64,000 nucleotides of DNA from Mesorhizobium sp. M9A.F.Ca.ET.002.03.1.2 (GCF_003952365.1 NZ_CP034443.1:2039001-2103000); one strand, 5' to 3'; positions 29,273 to 38,041 are shown, counted from the stretch's first letter. The notes: generated by a model from the letters alone, not told the origin. Numbers and translations are program-made.

Positions 29273-31552
29273 ATGGCCAGGAAAACCGAAAACAACGGCC
29301 CCTCCGTCAGTGCGCAGGAGGCGCTGGATTTCCATGTCATGGGCCGGCCGGGCAAGCTGGAGATCGTCGCCACCAAGCCGATGGCGACGCAGCGCGACCT
29401 CAGCCTTGCCTATTCGCCGGGCGTCGCGGTTCCCGTCCTCGCCATCGCAGAGGATCCCAGCCGCGCCTTCGACTACACGGTGCGCGGCAACATGGTCGCC
29501 GTCATTACCAACGGCACCGCCATCCTCGGCCTCGGCAATCTCGGCGCGCTGGCCGCCAAGCCGGTGATGGAAGGCAAGGCGGTGCTGTTCAAGCGCTTCG
29601 CCGATGTCGATTCCATCGATCTCGAGATCGACACCGAGGACGCCGACGAGTTCATCAATTGCGTGCGTTACCTCGGCCCGTCCTTCGGCGGCATCAACCT
29701 GGAAGACATCAAGGCGCCGGAATGCTTCATCATCGAGCAACGGCTGCGCGAGCTGATGGACATACCGGTCTTCCATGACGACCAGCATGGCACCGCCATC
29801 ATCTCGGCCGCCGGCCTGATCAACGCGCTCAAAGTTACCGGCCGCGACATGAAGACCACGAAAATGGTCTGCAACGGGGCGGGCGCGGCCGGCATCGCCT
29901 GCATCGAGCTGATGAAGGCGATGGGTTTTTCGCCCGAAAACATCATCCTCTGCGACACCAAGGGCGTCGTCTTCCAGGGCCGCACCGAAGGCATGAACCA
30001 GTGGAAGTCGGCGCATGCGGTCAAGACCAAGGCGCGCTCGCTGGCCGAGGCGCTGGACGGCGCCGACGTGTTCCTCGGCCTCTCCGCCAAGGGCGCGCTG
30101 ACCACCAAGATGGTGCTGTCGATGGCTGAGAAGCCGATCATCTTCGCCATGGCCAATCCCGACCCCGAGATCACGCCCGAGGAAGTGGCGGAGATCCGCA
30201 CCGACGCCATCATGGCCACGGGGCGTTCGGACTATCCGAACCAGGTCAACAATGTGCTTGGTTTTCCTTACATCTTCCGCGGCGCGCTGGATGTGCGGGC
30301 CACCACCATCAACGACGACATGAAGATCGCCGCGGCGCGCGCGCTCGCCGAACTCGCGCGCCAGGACGTTCCCGACGACGTCGCCGCCGCTTACCAGGGC
30401 AACCGGCCGAAATTCGGCCCCAACTACATCATCCCGGTGCCGTTCGACCCGCGCCTGATCTCGGCCATTCCGATCGCGGTCGCCAAGGCGGCGATGGATA
30501 GCGGCGTCGCCCGCAAGCCGATCCTCGATCTCGACCGCTACGCCCAGGAGCTTTCCGCCCGCCGCGACCCGATCGCCTCGACGCTGCAGCGCATCTACGA
30601 CCGCGTGCGCCGCCAGCCCAAGCGCATCGTCTTCGCCGAGGGCGAGGAGGAGCAGGTCATGCGCGCCGCCGTCTCCTACGTGAACCAGCGGCTCGGCACC
30701 GCCATCCTGCTCGGCCGCGACGACGTCATCAAGGAGAACGCCAGGAACGCCGGCATCGAGCTCGACAGGCAAGGCCTCGAGATCATCAACGCCAGACTGT
30801 CGCGCCGCAACGGCGTCTACACCGACTATCTGTACGAGCGCATGCAGCGCAAGGGCTTCCTGTTCCGCGACTGCCAGCGTCTGATCAACAACGACCGCAA
30901 CCACTTCGCCGCCTGCATGGTGGCGCTGGGCGACGCCGACGGCATCGTCACCGGCGTCACCCGCAACTATTCGACGGCGCTCGACGACATCCGCCGCGTC
31001 ATCGACGCCAAACCCGGCCACCGCGTCATCGGCGCCTCGATCGTGCTGGCGCGGGGCCGGACCGTGATCGTCGCCGACACCGCCGTGCACGACATGCCGA
31101 ATGCCGAACAGATCGCCGACATCGCCGAGGAAGCGGCCGGCTTTGCCCGCCGCATGGGCTATGAGCCAAGGCTCGCCATGCTCGCCTATTCCACCTTCGG
31201 CCATCCGCAGGGCGAGCGCTCCGAACGGGTCCAGGAAGCGGTGCGCATCCTCGACAAGCGGCGCGTCGATTTCGAGTATGACGGCGAGATGGCCGCCGAC
31301 GTGGCGCTCAACCCGCGTGCCATGGCGCAATACCCGTTCATCCGGCTGACCGGGCCGGCCAATGTGCTGATCATGCCGGCCTTCCACTCGGCCTCGATCT
31401 CGACCAAGATGCTGCAGGAGCTCGGCGGCTCGACCGTCATCGGCCCGCTGCTGGTCGGCCTGAACAAGCCGGTTCAGATCGTCTCGCTGAATGCCAAGGA
31501 CAGCGACATCGTCAACATGGCGGCTATCGCGGCGTATTCGGCGGGGACTTGA
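29273..31552 (+). CDS. maeB: NADP-dependent malic enzyme with phosphotransacetylase-like C-terminal domain
   Basis: A 759-residue enzyme converting malate to pyruvate and CO2. The malic-enzyme half has [43 protein letters not shown], the metal and substrate region [21 protein letters not shown] and the dinucleotide site [15 protein letters not shown]. The C-terminal half (from about residue 430, [20 protein letters not shown]) resembles phosphate acetyltransferase but acts as a regulatory module in rhizobial DME/TME enzymes. NADP preference is the usual annotation and cannot be proved from sequence alone. The upstream extension of the frame to 29159 was not used. Confidence 0.93.
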   Translation: MARKTENNGPSVSAQEALDFHVMGRPGKLEIVATKPMATQRDLSLAYSPGVAVPVLAIAEDPSRAFDYTVRGNMVAVITNGTAILGLGNLGALAAKPVMEGKAVLFKRFADVDSIDLEIDTEDADEFINCVRYLGPSFGGINLEDIKAPECFIIEQRLRELMDIPVFHDDQHGTAIISAAGLINALKVTGRDMKTTKMVCNGAGAAGIACIELMKAMGFSPENIILCDTKGVVFQGRTEGMNQWKSAHAVKTKARSLAEALDGADVFLGLSAKGALTTKMVLSMAEKPIIFAMANPDPEITPEEVAEIRTDAIMATGRSDYPNQVNNVLGFPYIFRGALDVRATTINDDMKIAAARALAELARQDVPDDVAAAYQGNRPKFGPNYIIPVPFDPRLISAIPIAVAKAAMDSGVARKPILDLDRYAQELSARRDPIASTLQRIYDRVRRQPKRIVFAEGEEEQVMRAAVSYVNQRLGTAILLGRDDVIKENARNAGIELDRQGLEIINARLSRRNGVYTDYLYERMQRKGFLFRDCQRLINNDRNHFAACMVALGDADGIVTGVTRNYSTALDDIRRVIDAKPGHRVIGASIVLARGRTVIVADTAVHDMPNAEQIADIAEEAAGFARRMGYEPRLAMLAYSTFGHPQGERSERVQEAVRILDKRRVDFEYDGEMAADVALNPRAMAQYPFIRLTGPANVLIMPAFHSASISTKMLQELGGSTVIGPLLVGLNKPVQIVSLNAKDSDIVNMAAIAAYSAGT

Positions 31553-31671
31553 AAGCGGTCCGCATCGCCGATGCCAGGGCGGCGGCACGCCGTTTGCCGC
31601 AAACTTTCTTCGCGCGAGCGCCGATGGGCCCTGTGGTGGTTCGGCTCGCCGCCGTCATTCAATCGGTAGGC

Positions 31672-31701
31672 AAAAAACCTTCCCCCGCATGCGAGGGAAG
31701 G
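31672..31701 (-). terminator. Rho-independent terminator of the Cys/His-rich protein gene
   Basis: For leftward transcription, CCTTCCC pairs with GGGAAGG around the self-complementary CGCATGCG (one mismatch), followed by a run of six U residues. It lies 25 bp after the stop of the gene at 31726-32385. It may also bound transcription from the facing malic enzyme gene. Confidence 0.8.
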
Positions 31702-31725
31702 CCAGACACTTGACATAGCGACGGC

Positions 31726-32385
31726 TCATTCCCAGTCGCGGCAGCTCAGATAGGCATGCCGCCAGTAGCGCCAGCCGGTCGTCTTCCATTTCCAGAACTC
31801 ATAGCCGCAGCCGCCATGGTCGGCAGCGACGATCGTCACGCCGCCCCACGCCCAGGAGCCGTGCTTGTGGTGGTGATTGCCATGGTGGCCGCCATGGCCG
31901 CCATTGCCAGGCTTGCATCCGACGATCTTGCAAGGCAGACCTTTGCGCTGATGCTTAAGGATCGGCGGTTTGGCTTTGCAGCCAATCGCAGCGCAGTCGA
32001 TTTTCGCCTGTATCCTGGGGCGGATCTTGTCGGTAAACGGCAGTTTGCCTGACGGCCTGAGGGTTTCGGTGCGGCGGGCGAGGCGAACATGCGGCGTCGC
32101 CGGGCCTTGCTTCACGGCCTGTGAAATACCGTGCTTTATCTTGAGGTTGCTCCCTTCGGCGTGGGCGCCGTTCGTGACGGCCATGGCCCCCACGATCGCG
32201 GCCAGCAGCAAGACGACACCGGCGCGTTCGATCTTGAACATCGATGTCAGGCGCGCCACGCCTTTGGCGAGCACGGCCGATCTTTCCTGATGTGCGCGCG
32301 CTGCGGCGCCGGTATAGAGCGCCTCATACTGCGTCGGCGTCAATGCGTCGGGATCGACGCCGTCGACTGTTACGGAAGTAGACAT
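31726..32385 (-). CDS. Membrane-anchored or secreted Cys/His/Gly-rich protein of unknown function
   Basis: A 219-residue protein I do not recognise. Residues 1-52 are hydrophilic and cytoplasmic in character, a single membrane segment follows at about 54-75 (GVVLLLAAIVGAMAVTNGAHA, a possible cleavage site), and the rest is exported. The exported part has two similar C-x4-C motifs (CAAIGCKAKP and CKIVGCKPGN), a Gly/His tract (GNGGHGGHHGNHHHKHG) and an aromatic, Cys-containing end (GCGYEFWKWKTTGWRYWRHAYLSC). The tract suggests metal binding, and paired cysteines suggest disulfides. An AAGGAT ribosome site supports the start. It lies between maeB and a decayed copy of the maeB 3' end. Confidence 0.7.
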   Translation of the reverse strand: MSTSVTVDGVDPDALTPTQYEALYTGAAARAHQERSAVLAKGVARLTSMFKIERAGVVLLLAAIVGAMAVTNGAHAEGSNLKIKHGISQAVKQGPATPHVRLARRTETLRPSGKLPFTDKIRPRIQAKIDCAAIGCKAKPPILKHQRKGLPCKIVGCKPGNGGHGGHHGNHHHKHGSWAWGGVTIVAADHGGCGYEFWKWKTTGWRYWRHAYLSCRDWE

Positions 32386-32672
32386 TTTCCGGATCCTTCA
32401 GTTGGTTGGCGGCCTCGGCCGCGATTGGGTCAGATGAGTGGCCGGCTTGATGCCGGGAGCGTTTCGTCTTCAACGGAGCCGTCCCGTCGGGTCGCTCCAT
32501 GGCGCGGCTTTTCGCTCCGGACTGTTTCGGACGAATGCCGAAATTCAACCGAATTGTTTCAATTGTTGCGGCCCGCGCAGTGCGCCGGACCCTTGCAGGC
32601 GGGCTTCTTTGGACAGGCGGGAGGTATTGACCGCTGTGGCGATGCGGCCCGTGAAGCACACGATAGAATGCC

Positions 32673-32757
32673 GGCCTCGACACGCCGGATCAGATCGTCG
32701 CGCTCAACGCCAGGCTTCAGACATCGTGAATATGGCGGCGGTTGCCGCTTTTACGGC
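32673..32757 (+). pseudogene. Remnant of a second malic enzyme / phosphotransacetylase 3' end
   Basis: About 85 bp read GLDTPDQIVALNA, then after a one-base deletion DIVNMAAVAAFTA. This matches the C-terminus of the malic enzyme 1.2 kb upstream ([13 protein letters not shown]...[13 protein letters not shown]) at both protein and DNA level. No upstream homology or start remains in 32386-32672, where I see no gene. It is best explained as the last piece of a duplicated or related gene that has been lost. Confidence 0.65.
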
Positions 32758-32769
32758 AGCGATCGACCT

Positions 32770-32797
32770 CTTCCTTCTCCCACAAGGGAGAAGGAAG
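32770..32797 (-). terminator. Hairpin downstream of the PfkB-family kinase gene
   Basis: A perfect 12-bp stem (CTTCCTTCTCCC at 32770-32781 with its complement at 32786-32797) and an ACAA loop, eight bases after the kinase stop on the leftward transcript. It has no strong U-run. The sequence is a minimal version of the CCTTCTCCC/GGGAGAAGG palindromes at 43192 and 45950. Confidence 0.65.
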
Positions 32798-32804
32798 GAG
32801 TCAC

Positions 32805-33797
32805 CTACAGCAGCCCCGCCAACTCGGCCTCGCGGCGCAAATTCTGCCTCGGCCTTGGCCCGAGCTGCTGGATGACCAATCCGGCCGCCAGCGAGCCGAG
32901 ATCGCCGCAATCCTTCAGGCTGCGGCCTTGCGTGTAGCCGTAGAGGAAGCCGGCGGCATAAAGGTCGCCGGCGCCGGTGGTGTCGACCAGCTCGCGGATC
33001 TTGGTCGCGCCGACGGTGACGGTCTCGTCGCCGCGCACGATGACCGAGCCCATTTCGGAGCGGGTGACGGCGGCGACCTTGCAGTCCTTGCGGATCTGGG
33101 CCAGCGCCTCGTCGAAGGAGGCGGTCTGGTAGAGCGACTTGATCTCGTGGGTGTTGGCAAAGACGATGTCGACGGTGCCCGAGCGCATCAGGTCGAGGAA
33201 CTCGTCGCGGTAGCGGTCGACGCAAAACGAATCCGACAGCGTCATCGACACTTCGCGCCCCGAGGCATGCGCGAGCATCGCCGTCTGCCGGATCGCCTCC
33301 TTGGCGCGCGGCGGGTCCCACAGATAACCCTCGAAATAGGTGACCGCCGCACCCGAAGCCTTGTCGGCCTCGACATCCTCCGGGCCGAGCTCGATGCAGG
33401 CGCCGAGATAGGTGTTCATCGAGCGCTCGCCGTCCGGCGTGACGAAGATCATCGAGCGCGCCGTCGGCGGCTGGCCGTTGAGCGGCTTGGTGTCGAAGGC
33501 GACGCCCTGCGCGTGGATGTCATGGGCGTAGATTTCGCCGAGCGGGTCGTTCGAGACCTTGCCGAAGAAGGCGGCGCGACCGCCGAAGCTGGCGACGCCC
33601 GCCGCCGTGTTGCCGGCGCTGCCGCCGGAGGCTTCGATGGCCGGGCCCATGCGGCTGTAGAGGAGCTCGGCGCGCCTCGTGTCGATCAGGTTCATCGCGC
33701 CCTTGATGATGCCGTTCGTCTCCAGGAATGCCTCGTCGCACTGGGCGATGATGTCGACAATGGCATTACCGATGCAAAGCACGTCATAATCCGGCAT
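32805..33797 (-). CDS. PfkB-family carbohydrate/adenosine kinase
   Basis: A 330-residue ribokinase-superfamily enzyme. The N-terminal VLCIGNAIVDIIAQ, the substrate motif GGSAGNTAAGVASFGGRAAFFGKV and the catalytic DTTGAGDLYAAGFL (base at about D278) are all present. Close rhizobial relatives are annotated as adenosine kinase; phosphorylation of adenosine by ATP is therefore the likeliest activity, but other nucleosides or sugars are possible. ATG 33797 with a GGAG site 11 bases upstream was preferred over a TTG start six codons earlier. It is transcribed leftward as a single gene. Confidence 0.88.
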   Translation of the reverse strand: MPDYDVLCIGNAIVDIIAQCDEAFLETNGIIKGAMNLIDTRRAELLYSRMGPAIEASGGSAGNTAAGVASFGGRAAFFGKVSNDPLGEIYAHDIHAQGVAFDTKPLNGQPPTARSMIFVTPDGERSMNTYLGACIELGPEDVEADKASGAAVTYFEGYLWDPPRAKEAIRQTAMLAHASGREVSMTLSDSFCVDRYRDEFLDLMRSGTVDIVFANTHEIKSLYQTASFDEALAQIRKDCKVAAVTRSEMGSVIVRGDETVTVGATKIRELVDTTGAGDLYAAGFLYGYTQGRSLKDCGDLGSLAAGLVIQQLGPRPRQNLRREAELAGLL

Positions 33798-34099
33798 CAA
33801 TGATGTCTCCGTCAAAAACCCACCGGCTTTCTGCCACGCCGGCCGCGGGCGGGTCTAGCGATTTGATGCGGCTTTGCCTAGCCAACAAATACGGCGCGCG
33901 CTGGATGCGTCATCACGGTTGGACAATGATCGAAGCATTTCTTCCGTGCCTTGCCTATAGGGATGGCGTAGTCGATCAACGTCCCTCGAAGGTTGCGGAC
34001 CCGCCATGACGCGTCGCGTCTCCGCCTATCTCGCAGATGTTCCGTTCGATTTGGGCCTGTTCTATATAGGCCCTGTTTGACATAGGAGTTGGAAACGCC
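33798..34099. other. Divergent promoter gap without a gene
   Basis: This 302-bp gap between the kinase and the EI24-like gene has only short unsupported frames. Just before the EI24-like start is a small dyad, GGGCCT (34053-34058) and AGGCCC (34068-34073), enclosing TTCTATAT. It may overlap the promoter. Confidence 0.4.
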
Positions 34100-34795
34100 G
34101 TGATCTTCGACGCCGCCCGCGCCGCCGCAAGCCGGCTGTTCTCGCCCGAATTCCGCTCGGTGTTCGTGAAGACGCTGGGGCTGACCTTGCTGACGCTGGC
34201 CGCACTTTGGTTCGCCATCGAGGGCCTGTTCGAGTGGCTGGCCTTGCCTTGGATCGACGCTTGGCTGCCCGGGCTGCCGTCCTGGGCCGGATGGCTGGGC
34301 GTCATCGTCGCCGGTATCGGCCTTGCACTGGGGCTGGCGTTGCTCATCGCGCCGGTGACGGCGATCATCGCCGGCCTGTTTCTCGACGACGTCGCCGAAG
34401 TGGTCGAGCGCACCGACTATCCCAATGACCCGCCCGGCCGTGCCATGCCGGCGCTGCGCTCCCTGGTGCTGGCGATAAAATTCTTCGGCGTCGTCATGTC
34501 AGGCAACATCGTGGCTTTGCTGCTTCTGCTGGTGCCGGGCATCAACATCGCCGCCTTCTTCGTCGTCAACGGCTATCTGCTGGGACGCGAGTTCTTCGAA
34601 TTCGCCGCCATGCGCTTTCGCCCGGAAGCCGAGGCAAGGGCATTGCGCAGGAAACATGCCGTCACGGTGTTCCTCGCAGGGCTGGTCATCGCTGCCTTCC
34701 TCACTGTCCCGCTGCTCAACCTTCTGACGCCGCTCTTCGCCGCCGCCATGATGGTGCACCTGCACAAGGCGATCAGTGCGCGGGAAGCGAACTGA
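34100..34795 (+). CDS. EI24/CysZ-like integral membrane protein
   Basis: A 231-residue inner-membrane protein with four or more membrane segments (TLGLTLLTLAALWFAIEGLF; WLGVIVAGIGLALGLALLIAP; GNIVALLLLLVPGINIAAFFVVNGYLLGREFFE; HAVTVFLAGLVIAAFLTVPLLNLL). NGYLLGREFFEFAAMR and the PLLNLLTPLFAAAMMVH end are typical of the EI24 domain family, which includes the sulfate permease CysZ. Sulfate transport is not shown for this branch. Translation starts at GTG 34100 behind a TAGGAG site. The gene is followed by a large nested repeat. Confidence 0.82.
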   Translation: MIFDAARAAASRLFSPEFRSVFVKTLGLTLLTLAALWFAIEGLFEWLALPWIDAWLPGLPSWAGWLGVIVAGIGLALGLALLIAPVTAIIAGLFLDDVAEVVERTDYPNDPPGRAMPALRSLVLAIKFFGVVMSGNIVALLLLLVPGINIAAFFVVNGYLLGREFFEFAAMRFRPEAEARALRRKHAVTVFLAGLVIAAFLTVPLLNLLTPLFAAAMMVHLHKAISAREAN

Positions 34796-34829
34796 CTGCT
34801 CGCCCGCTCGCTACTTGGCTCAGGTCGAG

Positions 34830-35195
34830 TTCCTTCGCGCCCCCCTCTGTCCTGCCGGACATCTCCCCCACGCGGGCAGGGCAATCGCATATGGCAGCGC
34901 CTGCCCCCCACTCCGGCCACTGCGCGGCCACCTCTCCCCATGACATGGGGGAGAGGAAACCCAAGCCTTTCAAGGCCGCGACCATGGCGACCGGCGTTTC
35001 TTCTCCCCCACTTTGTGGGGAGAGGTGGCTCGGCGAAGCCGAGACGGAGTGGGGGAGCGCCATATGCGATTGCCCTGCCCACGCGGGGGGAGATTGGACA
35101 TCGTCGTCGTTTTCACCAATCGCCAACGTTGCAGCAAGGCGCTGCGGACGAAGCTTCCGATCTCCCCCATGTGGGGGCGCTGTCCTGCCAACCTC
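34830..35195. repeat. Composite palindromic repeat with a second repeat nested in it
   Basis: The outer element begins CCTTCGCGCCCCCCTCTGTC...GGACATCTCCCCCACG and resumes after the insertion as CGCGGGGGGAGATTGGACAT, CCAATCGCC, AAGCTTCCGATCTCCCCCATG. It follows the same order as the intact element at 60480-60638 (GGAGATCGGACGTC, CCAATCGCC, GAAGCTGCCGATCTCCCCC). Removing the nested 201 bp and one direct repeat restores a normal hairpin tip. It fills the gap between the convergent EI24-like and hydroxyproline dehydratase genes. Confidence 0.8.
34877..35077. mobile_element. Nested 201-bp palindromic mobile element (MITE-like)
   Basis: The segment is bounded by terminal inverted repeats CAGGGCAATCGCATATGGC and flanked by a 10-bp direct repeat CCCACGCGGG (34867-34876 and 35078-35087), the pattern left by a transposition-type insertion. 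The two arms continue as imperfect inverted copies for about 80 bp (CCCCCACTCCG..., GCCACCTCTCCCCA...). It encodes nothing. The inner part resembles the repeat at 11900-12121. Confidence 0.8.
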
Positions 35196-35210
35196 TGAGA
35201 TCTCTGACCA

Positions 35211-36206
35211 TCAGCGCAGCAGAAAACCCTTGCCCAGTTCGTCGTCGGGCTCGACGATGAATTCGGCCCGGCCGCAGTAGTAGGCGCGGCCGCCGACACG
35301 GGCGATGATGGCGTCATGCGACCCGGCTTTGGCCGTCCGCGCCACGCTGCCGGAAAAGCGCGAGCCGGCGATGCTCTCGAACACCCGCGTCTGGCCGGCA
35401 ATCTGGCCCTTGGCATGCATCGCCGCCAGCCGCGCGGTGACGCCCGAGCCGGTCGGCGAACGGTCGACCTCGGCCTCGGCGAAGACGCAGACGTTCCTAG
35501 TCGGGGTATCGGAAAATACGTCCCGTCCGTCGGTCAGGATGGTGCCGTAGAGAAAGGCAAGATCGGCATGGTCGGGGTGCGACAGCGGGAACTCGGCCTT
35601 GAGCCTGTCGGTCAGCGCCGTCGCCGCATCGACGAAATCGCGCACGCGGCTTTTGCCGAACTCCAGCCCGAACTGGCGGCAATCGGCCAGCGCATAGAAG
35701 GCGCCGCCGTAGGCGATGTCGAAGCCGATCGCGCCGAAGCCGGGCAATTCGATCTCCTGGTCGCGGGCGAACAGAAAGGCCGGCACGCTTTCGAACGACA
35801 CCGCGCCGGCCTTGCCGTCCTGCACCTCGACCGAGGCGACGACCAGCCCGCACGGCGCTTCGATGTTGACGGTCGTCACCGGCTCCTGCCGCGCCACCAG
35901 CCCTTCGTCGACGGCGTAGCGGCCGAGCGCGACGATGGCGTGGCCGCACATGGTCGAATAGCCTTCATTGTGCATGAACAGCACGGCGAGATCGGCGCCG
36001 GGCAGGTCGGGCTCGACCAGCAGCGCGCCGTACATGTCGTAATGGCCGCGCGGCTCGAATATCAGGAGCTTCCTGAGATGATCGAGGTGGTCGCGCACAT
36101 AGGCGCGTTTTTCCAGGATCGTGCCTTTCGGGATCTGCGGATAACCGCCGGTGACGATCCGCAGCGGCTCGCCGCCAGTGTGCATGTCGACGACGGTGAG
36201 TCTCAT
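35211..36206 (-). CDS. Trans-3-hydroxy-L-proline dehydratase (proline racemase superfamily)
   Basis: A 331-residue member of the proline racemase family. The first catalytic residue is a cysteine, C87 in STMCGHAIVA. The second position is threonine, T252 in VDRSPTGSGVTARL, where racemases and epimerases have cysteine. The Cys/Thr pair is the mark of trans-3-hydroxy-L-proline dehydratases, which eliminate water to give pyrroline-2-carboxylate. DMHTGGEPLRIVTGG opens the family fold. It begins 14 bp after a PEP-mutase-like gene on the same strand and is probably co-transcribed. No proline transporter or ketimine reductase gene lies nearby. Confidence 0.85.
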   Translation of the reverse strand: MRLTVVDMHTGGEPLRIVTGGYPQIPKGTILEKRAYVRDHLDHLRKLLIFEPRGHYDMYGALLVEPDLPGADLAVLFMHNEGYSTMCGHAIVALGRYAVDEGLVARQEPVTTVNIEAPCGLVVASVEVQDGKAGAVSFESVPAFLFARDQEIELPGFGAIGFDIAYGGAFYALADCRQFGLEFGKSRVRDFVDAATALTDRLKAEFPLSHPDHADLAFLYGTILTDGRDVFSDTPTRNVCVFAEAEVDRSPTGSGVTARLAAMHAKGQIAGQTRVFESIAGSRFSGSVARTAKAGSHDAIIARVGGRAYYCGRAEFIVEPDDELGKGFLLR

Positions 36207-36220
36207 GCGTCGGGGCCCAT

Positions 36221-37024
36221 CTAAGCCAAGGATTCGGCAAACAACGCCTGCAGCTTGCCGAAAGGCATGGCGTCGCGGCTGAAGCCGAAGGTGCCGTCCT
36301 GCTGGATCTCGCGCGCCGCGGTTTCCAGCATGCCAAAGGCGAAATTGGTGAGTCCGGACCCGAGCGAGATACGCTTGACACCTGCCTGGGCGAGGTCGTC
36401 GATGGTGAAGTCGGGCCTCGCCAGGACATTGACCGGCCTGGTCAGCGCCGAGCAGATGATCTGCACCGTCTCGATGTCGCCGATGCCCGGCGCGTAGAGC
36501 ACGTCGGCGCCGGCCTTCTCGAAGGCCTGCAGCCGCTTGATCGTGTCGTCGATGTCGGGTCTGCCCCACAGGAAATTCTCGGCCCGCGCGGTGAAGACGA
36601 AATCGTGTTTCAGCGCCCGCGCCGCCTCCGCCGCAGCGGCGACGCGCTCGACCGCATGCGAAAAATCGTAGATCGGCTTGTCGGGCTCGCCGGTGTGGTC
36701 CTCGATCGAGCAGCCGGCGAGGCCCGCCGCTTCGGCCGCGAAGATGGTCTCGGCGGCACTTGTCGCGCTGTCGCCCTTGCCTTTCTCGAGATCGGCCGAG
36801 ACCGGCAGGCCGGTCGCCGCCGTCACCTCGCGGCAATGGTGGATCATCGCGTCGAAGGTCACCGCGCCATCGGGCAGGCCGCGCGAAAAGGCAAAGCCGG
36901 CGCTGGTCGTCGCCAGTGCCTCGAAACCGAAGGAGGCCAGAAGCTTCGTCGTGCCGACATCCCAGGGATTGGGCATGACGAAGATCGAGGCATGCAGGTC
37001 GCGAAAAATCTTGCCCTTGTCCAT
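36221..37024 (-). CDS. Isocitrate lyase / PEP phosphomutase family enzyme
   Basis: A 267-residue TIM-barrel enzyme. The N-terminal VMPNPWDVGTTKLLASFGFEALATTSAGFA, metal-binding SADLEKGKGDS and GLAGCSIEDHTGE, and FVFTARAENFLWG match the large oxaloacetate-decarboxylase/PEP-mutase subgroup. The KKCGH signature of true isocitrate lyases is absent, so lyase activity on isocitrate is unlikely. ATG 37024 (MDKGKIF) with GGGGAG was chosen over 37078. It is the first gene of an apparent two-gene operon with the hydroxyproline dehydratase. Confidence 0.85.
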   Translation of the reverse strand: MDKGKIFRDLHASIFVMPNPWDVGTTKLLASFGFEALATTSAGFAFSRGLPDGAVTFDAMIHHCREVTAATGLPVSADLEKGKGDSATSAAETIFAAEAAGLAGCSIEDHTGEPDKPIYDFSHAVERVAAAAEAARALKHDFVFTARAENFLWGRPDIDDTIKRLQAFEKAGADVLYAPGIGDIETVQIICSALTRPVNVLARPDFTIDDLAQAGVKRISLGSGLTNFAFGMLETAAREIQQDGTFGFSRDAMPFGKLQALFAESLA

Positions 37025-37093
37025 GGATGCTCCCCAGAGTGCGTAGCGTATTTTACCCTGCCACCGCCCGCCGGGCAAACGAATGCGATTGGC

Positions 37094-37960
37094 TCAGAAG
37101 CGTTTGGCATTCTCTCCTGCCAATTTGTCCAATGCGTCGGAATCCTTGACGTATGCGGCCCCGTCCCAATGGTAGGTGACGGAGATGTCGCGTGAGGAAG
37201 CTTCGGGCGCCGCCTCGTCGCAACTTTCGCCATTCGGCCCTGCGGCTTCAGTCACTATGGCATCGGTCACCGTGGCCTGGATTGCCGCATAGGGCTGGCC
37301 GTCCGCAACGGTCTCAAGGGCCAATTCCTGCGTGCGCTTGTAGGCGCACAGAGACTCGTCGAACGTGTGGATCACGTCGATCAGTTCGAAACTGTCGTCG
37401 CGGACCAGGATCAGCGGCGTGCCGACGTAGCCCTGGTTCGAATTGAAATGCGTGCTCAGCGTAATGATGACGTCATCGCCAGGCCCGATCGGCAGCTTGC
37501 CCGGATCGCGGAAATAGGTGCTCCGGTCGACGGCGACATTGACAGCGTCGAGCAGTCTCGGCTTGCCGGCAAGATCGTAAAGCGCCAGCACCGCGAAACC
37601 CTCGGCACTGTCGGCGGAGCCGCCGAGGTCGAACAGCATCGCCAGCCGATGCTTGCCGCCGGCCTTGATGTTGAGCGCTGCGGCGTTGGAAAGGCTCGAC
37701 GTCTCGGGCGGCTGGCCACCGCTATCGGGACCCTCGATATGGCGCATCTCGATCGGCATGGAACCCCGGTAGAAGCCGTCCTTGTCCGCCGCCAGATCGG
37801 AAATGACCATTCTGGCGAGATCGAGATAGGTCGTGTCCCCGTGGCCGGGGACGGGGCTGCCGAGGTCCGGAAAGCTGACGCCTTGCGCGCCGGCCGCGGT
37901 CCACGGACATGGCAGCAGCAGCAGACAGGCGAGGATGAAGCGAAGCAGGGTGCGATGCAT
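37094..37960 (-). CDS. Secreted protein of unknown function
   Basis: A 288-residue protein I do not recognise. A clear signal peptide (MHRTLLRFILACLLLLPCPWTAAGAQG) directs it to the periplasm or outside. The mature part is rich in beta-strand-like segments (HRLAMLFDLGGSADSAEGFAVLALYDL, DDVIITLSTHFNSNQGYVGTPLILVRDDSFELIDVIHTFDE) and has two cysteines late in the sequence. It ends in DISVTYHWDGAAYVKDSDALDKL, which resembles the C-termini of other periplasmic proteins of unknown role. It lies 70 bp upstream of the PEP-mutase-like gene on the same strand and could be co-transcribed. Confidence 0.7.
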   Translation of the reverse strand: MHRTLLRFILACLLLLPCPWTAAGAQGVSFPDLGSPVPGHGDTTYLDLARMVISDLAADKDGFYRGSMPIEMRHIEGPDSGGQPPETSSLSNAAALNIKAGGKHRLAMLFDLGGSADSAEGFAVLALYDLAGKPRLLDAVNVAVDRSTYFRDPGKLPIGPGDDVIITLSTHFNSNQGYVGTPLILVRDDSFELIDVIHTFDESLCAYKRTQELALETVADGQPYAAIQATVTDAIVTEAAGPNGESCDEAAPEASSRDISVTYHWDGAAYVKDSDALDKLAGENAKRF

Positions 37961-38041
37961 GCGTTCCTCGAACTGTCGAGCCTTCGCAAGCTAGCACGGA
38001 CGACCGAGGCGTACAGCCGGATAAGAAGGCTGAATATCAGA

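Noticed and set aside
29213..31588. A 791-codon open frame opposite the malic enzyme gene
   Set aside because: It is the antisense shadow of a GC-rich coding sequence, with a low-complexity Asp/Arg/His-rich translation and no family motif.
32324..32875. Several overlapping frames in the gap before the PfkB gene
   Set aside because: They disagree in strand and frame and have no family match. The only supported coding trace is the malic-enzyme remnant.
33800..34009. A short frame of 69 codons between the kinase and EI24-like genes
   Set aside because: No ribosome site, no family resemblance and no typical codon pattern.
35211..36206. Proline racemase or 4-hydroxyproline epimerase
   Set aside because: The second catalytic cysteine needed for racemisation is threonine at residue 252, which favours the dehydratase.
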